Shown: positions 57,725-64,000 of the stretch, piece after piece
Position numbering within the stretch: position 1 is the stretch's first letter
How the letters are laid out: each line of letters starts with the position of its first letter
Source of the DNA: Atherix ibis
Lineage: Eukaryota > Arthropoda > Insecta > Diptera > Athericidae
DNA: 64,000 nucleotides
NCBI GenBank assembly: GCA_958298945.1
Contig: OY282608.1
Location: 74,882,806-74,946,805, forward strand
Direction of reading: 5' to 3'
Translations under genes and position numbers: made by a program
The notes under the pieces: generated by a model
Database searches by the model: none
What the model was told of the DNA's origin: nothing
The model's input: only the letters and a program-made list of their open reading frames with translations

Positions 57725-58110
57725 TTAGTTTGTTGGTTTGTTGGTTTGTTGGTTAATTTGTTTGCTGGTTTGTTGCAGTGTTGGTTTGCTTGTTTGTTGG
57801 TTTGATGGTTTGTTGGTTTGTTGGTTTGTTCGTTTGTTGGCTTGTTGGTTTGTTAGTTTGTTTGTTTGTTGGTTTGTTGGTTAATTTGTTTGCTGGTTTG
57901 TTGCAGTGTTGGTTTGTTTGTTTGTTGGTTTGATGGTTTGTTGGTTTGTTGGTTTGTTGGTTTGTTGGTTTGTTGGTTTGTTTGTTTGTTGGTTTGTTCG
58001 TTTGTTGGCTTGTTGGTTTGTTAGATTGTTGGTTTGTTGGTTTGTTGGTTAATTTGTTTGCTGATTTGTTGCAGTGTTGGTTTGTTTGTTTGTTGGTTTG
58101 ATGGTTTGTT
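57725..58110. repeat. Triplicated block with divergent TTGCAGTG monomers
   Basis: The most divergent monomers in the window: GGTTAATTTGTTTGCTGG followed by TTGCAGTG and, 20 to 30 bases on, TTTGATGG. GCAG occurs at 57775, 57903 and 58071, spacings 128 and 168 bp. The same string reappears at the window's right edge (GCAG 63968), so the unit is part of a larger repeat that runs out of the window. Confidence 0.88.
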
Positions 58111-59426
58111 GGTTTGTTGGTTTGTTGGTTTGTTGGTTTGTTGGTTTGTTGGTTTGTTGGTTTGTTGGTTTGTTGGTTTGTTGGTTTGTTTGTTTGTTGG
58201 TTTGTTCGTTTGTTGGTTTGTTGGTTTGTTTTTTTGTTGGTTTGTTAGCTTGTTGGTTGTTGGTTTGTTGGTTTGTTGGTTTGTTGGTTTATTTGTTTGT
58301 TGGTTTGTTGGCTTGTTGGTTTGTTGGTTTGTTGACTTGTTGGTTTGTTGGTTTGTTGGTTTCTTAGTTTGTTGGTTTGTTCGTTTGTTGGCTTGTTGCT
58401 TTTTTGGTTTGTTGGTTTGTTGGTTTGTTGGTTTGTTGGTTTTTTGGTTTGTTGGCTTGTTGGTTTGTTGGTTTGTTGGTTTGTTGGTTTCTTGGTTTGT
58501 TGATTTGTTGGTTTGTTGGTTTGTTGGTTTGTTGGTTTGTTGGTTTGTTGATTTGTTGGTTTATTGGTTTGTTGGTTTGTTGGTTTGTTGGTTTGTTCGC
58601 TTGTTTGTTTGTGGGTTTTTTGGTTTGTTGGTTTGTTGGCTTGTTGGTTTGTTGGTTTGTTGGTTTGTTCGTTTGTTGGTTTGTTGGTTACTTGGTTTGT
58701 TGGTTTGTTGGTTTGTTGGCTTGTTGGTTTATTGGTTTGTTGGTTTGTTGGTTTGTTGGTTTGTTGGTTTGTTTGTTTGTTCGTTTGGTCGTGTGTTGGC
58801 TTGTTGGTTTATTGGCTTGTTGGTTTGCTGGTTTGTTGGCTTGTTGGTTTGTTGGTTTGTTGGTTTATTGGTTTATTTGTTTGTTAGTTTGTTTGTTTGT
58901 TGGTTTGTACGTTTGTTGGTTTGTTAATTACTAGGTTTGTTGGTTTGTTCTTTTGTTCGTTTGTTGGTTTGTTGGTTTGTTGGTTTGTTCGTTTGTTGGT
59001 TTGTTGGTTTGTTGGTTTGTTGGTTTGTTGGTTTGTTGGTTTTTTGGTTTATTGGTTTGTTGGTTTGTTGGTTTGTTGGTTTGTTGGTTTGTTGGTTTGT
59101 TGGTTTGTTGGTTTGTTGGTTTGTTGGTTTGTTGGTTTGTTGGGTTGTTGGTTTGTTGGTTTGTTGGTTTGTTGGATTGTTGGTTTGTTGGTTTGTTGGC
59201 TTGTTAGTTTGTTGGTTTGTTGGTTTCTTTGTTTGCTGGTTTGTTTGTTTGTTGGCTTGTTGGTTTGTTAGTTTGTTGGTTTGTTGGTTTGTTGGTTTGT
59301 TGGTTTATTTGTTTGTTGGTTTGTTGGTTTGTTGGTTTGTTGGTTTGTTGGTTTGTTGGTTTGTTTGTTTGTTGGTTTGTTCGTTTGTTGGCTTGTGTGT
59401 TTGTTGGCTAGTTGGCTTGTTGGCTT
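58110..59426. repeat. Octamer tract leading into family G2
   Basis: Begins with a run of near-perfect TTGGTTTG, then mixed TTGATTTG and TTGGTTTC variants. From about 58.6 kb it contains strings found again about 0.8 kb on: TTAATTACTAGG near 58925 corresponds to TTGGTTACTAGG near 59726 (offset 801). No gene-like content. Confidence 0.68.
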
Positions 59427-61501
59427 GTGAGTTTGTTGGTTTGTTGGTTTGTTTTTTTGTTTGGCTTGCTGGTTTGTTGGTTTGTTGGTTTGTTGGTTTA
59501 TTTGTTTGTTGGTTTGTTGGCTTGTTGGTTTGTTGGTTTGTTGGCTTGTTGGTTTGTTGGTTTGTTGGTTTGTTTGTTTGTTCGTTTGGTCGTTTGTTGG
59601 CTTGTTGGTTTATTGGCTTGTTGGTTTGTTGGTTTGTTGGCTTGTTGGTTTGTTGGTTTGTTGGTTTATTGGTTTATTTGTTTGTTAGTTTGTTTGTTTG
59701 TTGGTTTGTACGTTTATTGGTTTGTTGGTTACTAGGTTTGTTGGTTTGTTCTTTTGTTCGTTTGGTCGTTTGTTGGCTTGTTGGTTAATTGGCTTGTTGG
59801 TTTGTTGGTTTGTTGGCTTGTTGGTTTGTTGGTTTGTTGGTTTATTGGTTTATTTGTTTGTTCGTTTGTTGGTTTATTGGTTTGTTGGTTTGTTGGTTTG
59901 TTGGTTTGTTGGTTTGTTGGTTTGTTCGTTTGTTAGTTTGTTGGTTTGTTGGCTTGTTGGTTTGTTGGTTTGTTGGCTTGTTAGTTTGTTGGTTTGTTGG
60001 TTTCTTTGTTTGTTGGTTTGTTCGTTTGTTGGCTTGTTGGCTTGTTAGTTTGTTGGTTTGTTGGTTTGTTGGTTTGTTGGTTTATTTGTTTGTTGGTTTG
60101 TTGGTTTGTTGGTTTGTTGGTTTGTGGGTTTGTTTGTTTGTTGGTTTGATGGTTTGTTGGTTTGTTGGTTTGTTGGTTTGTTTGTTTGTTGGTTTGTTCG
60201 TTTGTTGGCTTGTGTGTTTGTTGTCTTGTTGGCTTGTTGGCTTGTGAGTTTGTTGGTTTGTTGGTTTGTTTTTTTGTTTGGCTTGCTGGTTTGTTGGTTT
60301 GTTGGTTTGTTGGTTTATTTGTTTGTTGGTTTGTTGGCTTGTTGGTTTGTTGGTTTGTTGGCTTGTTGGTTTGTTGGTTTGTTAGTTTCTTTGTTTGTTG
60401 GTTTGTTCGTTTGTTGGCTTGTTGGTTTTTTGGTTTGTTGGTTTGTTGGTTTGTTGGTTTGTTGGTTTGTTGGTTTGTTGGTTTGTTAGTTTGTTGGTTT
60501 GTTGGTTTGTTCGCTTGTTGGTTTTTTGGTTTGTTGGTTTGTTGGTTTGTTGGTTTGTTGGTTTGTTGGTTTGTTGGCTTGTTGGTTTGTTGGTTTGTTG
60601 GCTTGTTGTTTTGTTGGTTTGTTGGATTCTTTGTTTGTTGGTTTGTTCGTTTGTTGGCTTGTTGGTTTTGTTGGTTTGTTGGTTTGTTGGTTTGTTGGTT
60701 TGTTGGTTTGTTGGTTTGTTGGTTTGTTGGTTTGTTGGTTTGTTGGTTTGTATGTTTGTTGGTTTGCTCGTTTGTTGGCTTATTGGTGTATCGGCTTGTT
60801 GGTTTGTTGGTTTGTTGGCTTGTTGGTTTGTTCGTGTGTTGGTTTGTTGGTTTTTTGGTTTGTTGGTTTGTTGGTTCGTCGGTTTGTTGGTTTGTTGGTT
60901 TGTTGGTTTGTTGGTTTGTTGGCTTGTTGGTTTATTGGTTTGTTGGTTTGTTGGTTTGTTGGTTTGTTGGTTACTTGGTTTGTTGGTTTATTGGTTTGTT
61001 GGCTTGTTGGTTTATTGGTTTTTTGGTTTGTTGGTTTGTTGGTTTGTTGGTTTGTTGGTTTGTTTGTTTGTTGGTTTGCTCGTTTGTTGGCTTGTTGGTG
61101 TATTAGCTTGTTGGTTTGTTGGTTTGTTGGCTTGTTTGTTTGTTCGTTTGTTGGTTTGTTGGTTTGTTGGTTTGTTGGTTTGTTGGTTTATTTGTTTGTT
61201 GGTTTGTTTGTTTGTTGGTTTGTACGTTTGTTGGTTTGTTGGTTACTTGGTTTGTTGGTTTGTTCGTTTGTGCGTTTGTTGGTTTGTTGGTTTGTTGGTT
61301 TGTTCGTTTGTGCGTTTGTTGGTTTGTTGGTTTGTTGGTTTGTTTGTTTGTTCGTTTGTTCGTTTGTTGGTTTGTTGGTTTGTTGGTTTGATGGTTTGTT
61401 GGTTTGTTGGTTTGTTGGTTTGTTGGTTTGTTGGTTTGTTTGTTTGTTGGTTTGTTCGTTTGTTGGCTTGTGTGTTTGTTGGCTAGTTGGCTTGTTGGCT
61501 T
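59427..61501. repeat. Family G2 higher-order repeat, unit 1 (2,075 bp)
   Basis: GTGAGTTTG occurs at 59427 and 60244 (817 bp apart) and again, 2,075 bp later each time, at 61502 and 62319. TACTAGG 59730 and 61805 are also 2,075 bp apart, and TTGGCTTGC 60278 and 62353 likewise. GGATTCTTTG follows at 60624. The unit therefore contains an internal 817-bp echo that was duplicated together with it. Confidence 0.88.
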
Positions 61502-63576
61502 GTGAGTTTGTTGGTTTAATGGTTTGTTTTTTTGGTTGGCTTGCTGGTTTGTTGGTTTGTTGGTTTGTTGGTTTATTTGTTTGTTGGTTTGTTGGCTTGT
61601 TGGTTTGTTGGTTTGTTGGCTTGTTGTTTTGTTGGTTTGTTGGTTTGTTTGTTTGTTCGTTTGGTCGTTTGTTGGCTTGTTGGTTTATTGGCTTGTTGGT
61701 TTGTTGGCTTGTTGGCTTGTTGGTTTGTTGGTTTGTTGGTTTATTGGTTTATTTGTTTGTTAGTTTGTTTGTTTGTTGGTTTGTACGTTTGTTGGTTTGT
61801 TGGTTACTAGGTTTGTTGGTTTGTTCTTTTGTTCGTTTGTTGGTTTGTTGGTTTGTTGGTTTGTTCGTTTGTTCGTTTGTTGGTTTGTTGGTTTGTTGGT
61901 TTGTTGGTTTTTTGGTTTATTGGTTTGTTGGTTTGTTGGTTTGTTGGTTTGTTAGTTTGTTGGTTTGTTGGTTTGTTGGTTTGTTGGTTTGTTGGTTTGT
62001 TGGTTTGTTAGTTTGTTGGTTTGTTGGCTTGTTGGTTTGTTGGTTTGTTGGCTTGTTAGTTTGTTGGTTTGTTGGTTTCTTTGTTTGTTGGTTTGTTCGT
62101 TTGTTGGCTTGTTGGCTTGTTAGTTTGTTGGTTTGTTGGTTTGTTGGTTTGTTGGTTTATTTGTTTGTTGGTTTGTTGGTTTGTTAGTTTGTTGGTTTGT
62201 GGGTTTGTTTGTTTGTTGGTTTGATGGTTTGTTGGTTTGTTGGTTTGTTGGTTTGTTTGTTTGTTGGTTTGTTCGTTTGTTGGCTTGTGTGTTTGTTGGC
62301 TTGTTGGCTTGTTGGCTTGTGAGTTTGTTGGTTTGTTGGTTTGTTTTTTTGTTTGGCTTGCTGGTTTGTTGGTTTGTTGGTTTATTTTTTTTGTTGGTTT
62401 GTTGGCTTGTTGGTTTGTTGGTTTGTTGGCTTGTTGGTTTGTTGGTTTGTGTGTTTCTTTGTTTGTTGGTGTGTTCGTTTGTTGGCTTGTTGGTTTTTTG
62501 GTTTGTTGGTTTGTTGGTTTGTTGGTTTGTTGGTTTGTTGGTTTGTTGGTTTGTTGGTTTGTTAGTTTGTTGGTTTGTTGGTTTGTTCGCTTGTTGGTTT
62601 TTTGGTTTGTTGGTTTGTTGGTTTGTTGGTTTGTTGGTTTGTTGGTTCGTTGGTTTGTTGGTTTGTTGGCTTGTTGTTTTGTTGGTTTGTTGGATTCTTT
62701 GTTTGTTGGTTTGTTCGTTTGTTGGCTTGTTGGTTTTGTTGGTTTGTTGGTTTGTTGGTTTGTTGGTTTGTTGGTTTGTTGGTTTGTTGGTTTGTTGGTT
62801 TGTTGGTTTGTTGGTTTGTTGGTTTGTATGTTTGTTGGTTTGCTCGTTTGTTGGCTTATTGGTGTATTGGCTTGTTGGTTTGTTGGTTTGTTGGCTTGTT
62901 GGTTTGTTCGTTTGTTGGTTTGTTGGTTTTTTGGTTTGTTGGTTTGTTGGTTCGTCGGTTTGTTGGTTTGTTGGTTTGTTGGTTTTTTGGTTTGTTGGTT
63001 TGTTGGCTTGTTGGTTTGTTGGTTTGTTGGTTTGTTGGTTTGTTGGTTTGTTGGTTACTTGGTTTGTTGGTTTGTTGGTTTGTTGGCTTGTTGGTTTATT
63101 GGTTTTTTGGTTTGTTGGTTTGTTGGTTTATTGGTTTGTTGGTTTGTTGGTTTATTTGTTTGTTGGTTTGCTCGTTTGTTGGCTTATTGGTGTATTAGCT
63201 TGTTGGTTTGTTGGTTTGTTGGCTTGTTTGTTTGTTCGTTTGTTGGTTTGTTGGTTTGTTGGTTTGTTGGTTTGTTGGTTTATTTGTTTGTTGGTTTGTT
63301 TGTTTGTTGGTTTGTACGTTTTTTGGTTTGTTGGTTACTTGGTTTGTTGGTTTGTTCGTTTGTGCGTTTGTTGGTTTGTTGGTTTGTTGGTTTGTTGGCT
63401 TGTTGGTTTGTTGGTTTTTTGGTTTGTTGGTTTGTTGGTTTGTTGGTTTGTTGGTTTGTTTGTTTGTTGGTTTGTTGTTTGTTGGTTTGTTGGTTTGTTG
63501 GTTTGTTGGTTTGTTGGTTTGTTCGTTTGTGCGTTTGTTGGTTTGTTGGTTTGTTGGTTTGTTGGTTTGTTCGTTT
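61502..63576. repeat. Family G2 higher-order repeat, unit 2
   Basis: Matches unit 1 at an offset of 2,075 bp near its start, 2,068 at GGATTCTTTG 62692, 2,076 at GGTGTA 62861 and about 2,091 at GGTGTATTAG 63189. The steps reflect single-T indels and gain of two octamers. A TTATTTTTTTTG variant at about 62393 is specific to this copy. Confidence 0.85.
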
Positions 63577-64000
63577 GTTGGTTTGTTCGTTTGTTGGTTT
63601 GTTGGTTTGTTGGTTTGTTGATTTGTTGGTTTGTTCGTTTGTTCGTTTGTTGGCTTGTTGGTTTGTTGGTTTGTTGGTTTGTTCGTTTGTTGATTTGTTG
63701 GTTTGTTAGTTTTTTCGTTTGTTGGCTTGTTGGTTTGTTGGCTTGTTGGCTTGTTGCTTTGTTTATTTGTTTGTTGGTTACTTGGTTTGTTGGTTTGTTG
63801 GTTTGTTGGTTTTTTAGATTGTTGGTTTGTTGGTTTGTTGGTTTGTTGGTTAGTTGGCTTGTTGGTTTGTTGGTTTCTTTGTTTGTTGGTTTGTTCGTTT
63901 GTTGGCTTGTTGGTTTGTTAGTTTGTTGGTTTGTTGGTTTGTTGGTTAATTTGTTTGCTGGTTTGTTGCAGTGTTGGTTTGTTTGTTTGTTGGTTTGATG
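63577..64000. repeat. Array continues to the right window edge
   Basis: Octamers with GGTTACTT near 63779 and TTTCTTTG near 63876, ending in the GGTTAATTTGTTTGCTGG and TTGCAGTG strings last seen at 57.7-58.1 kb. There is no transition to unique sequence, so the array is cut by the window boundary. Confidence 0.85.

Larger units (their letters stand above)
1..64000. repeat. Octanucleotide satellite array (TTGGTTTG)n, whole window
   Basis: Every part of the window is built from tandem copies of TTGGTTTG or one- to two-base variants of it. Common variants are TTCGTTTG, TTGGCTTG, TTAGTTTG, TTGATTTG, TTGGTTTA, TTTGTTTG, TTGGTTTT, TTGGTTTC, TTGTTTTG and TTGGTTAC; a few monomers are 7, 9 or another odd length. 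The + strand is almost purely G and T, with A and C appearing only at variant positions. There is no unique sequence at either end, so the array is truncated by the window. No promoter, splice site, polyadenylation context, tRNA or rRNA could be supported anywhere inside it. Large size, short unit and nested higher-order repeats point to eukaryotic satellite DNA; that inference rests on array type, not on a species match. Confidence 0.98.

Noticed and set aside
1..64000. Repeat-rich surface protein or octapeptide-repeat protein (ice-nucleation-like)
   Set aside because: Real octapeptide-repeat genes have a 24-bp DNA period in one preferred frame. Here the DNA period is 8 bp and all frames are equivalent, with frequent odd-length monomers that would shift any frame.
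1..64000. CRISPR array
   Set aside because: No unique spacers of constant length separate the repeats, the unit is 8 bp, and no cas-like gene is present.
1..64000. Telomeric repeat tract
   Set aside because: The unit does not match TTAGGG, TTAGG, TTTAGGG, TTGGGG or TTTTGGGG types. It has only GG doublets, is heavily mutated and has multi-kilobase higher-order repeats, unlike telomerase-made ends. A subtelomeric location cannot be excluded.
1..64000. Repeat-induced point mutation as the source of variants
   Set aside because: G-to-A changes occur at all three G positions rather than only in CpA context, and G-to-C (TTCG) and T-to-C (TTGGCTTG) variants are equally prominent. Large blocks remain unmutated.
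1..64000. Transposon or retroelement insertions
   Set aside because: No stretch departs from octamer-derived sequence, and I saw no terminal inverted repeats, long terminal repeats, target-site duplications or reverse-transcriptase-like translation.
1..64000. tRNA, rRNA or small RNA genes
   Set aside because: The near absence of A and C on one strand leaves no possibility of the required stem pairing or conserved boxes.
1..64000. A-tract DNA bending by the AAA steps of the CAAACCAA strand
   Set aside because: The AAA tracts recur every 8 bp, out of phase with the 10.5-bp helical turn, so bends should largely cancel.

Overview
The whole 64-kb window is one uninterrupted array of an 8-bp satellite. 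The + strand monomer is TTGGTTTG (5 T and 3 G; complement CAAACCAA), with point-variant and odd-length monomers scattered through it. I find no unique-sequence island, no flanking DNA at either end, and no supportable protein gene, RNA gene, transposon, CRISPR array, promoter or terminator. The array therefore continues beyond both window edges and is at least 64 kb long. An array this long of so short a unit, with nested higher-order duplication, suggests heterochromatic or subtelomeric/centromeric-type DNA of a eukaryote. The sequence does not identify the species.

Long open frames cover the window but are artefacts. The monomer has no A on the + strand and no T on the - strand, so a perfect array cannot contain a stop codon in any of the six frames. 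Because 8 is not a multiple of 3, every + frame cycles through the same eight codons and gives the period-8 peptide LVCWFVGL; the - strand gives KPTNQQTN. Stops appear only where a monomer has mutated, and the forward frames mostly begin at TTG rather than ATG.

The real information is the pattern of variant monomers, such as TTCGTTTG, TTGGCTTG, TTAGTTTG, TTGATTTG, TTGGTTTA, TTTGTTTG, TTGGTTTT and TTGGTTAC. Rare variants act as landmarks and show that blocks of hundreds to thousands of bases were copied. Layout: 0.1-5.6 kb, family A (offset about 2.85-2.96 kb, copied again at 8.1-9.4 kb); 5.6-8.1 kb, family B (tandem pair, offset 1,192 then 1,240 bp); 9.4-10.2 kb, a 511-bp tandem duplication; 10.2-13.2 kb, mixed family C; 13.2-16.1 kb, a 590-bp block copied 2,266 bp away; 14.6-30.5 kb, family E (about six units of 2.57-2.99 kb, most carrying a paired TCGTCTG landmark 60 bp apart); 30.5-33.7 kb, family F; 33.7-37.4 kb, family E again; 37.4-52.1 kb, family F with a 4,920-bp higher-order repeat; 52.2-56.6 kb, family G1 (three units of about 1.59 kb); 56.6-58.4 kb, small duplications including the divergent TTGCAGTG monomers; 58.4-64 kb, family G2 (2,075-bp higher-order repeat with an internal 817-bp echo).

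The E/F/E/F alternation is explained by one large tandem duplication (about 27.85-33.10 kb copied to 33.74-39.98 kb). The whole pattern is what repeated unequal exchange or replication slippage acting at several length scales would leave. I found no evidence of a gene-encoded system in this window; its interest lies in the satellite architecture. All block boundaries come from reading landmark monomers by eye and are accurate to roughly tens of bases.
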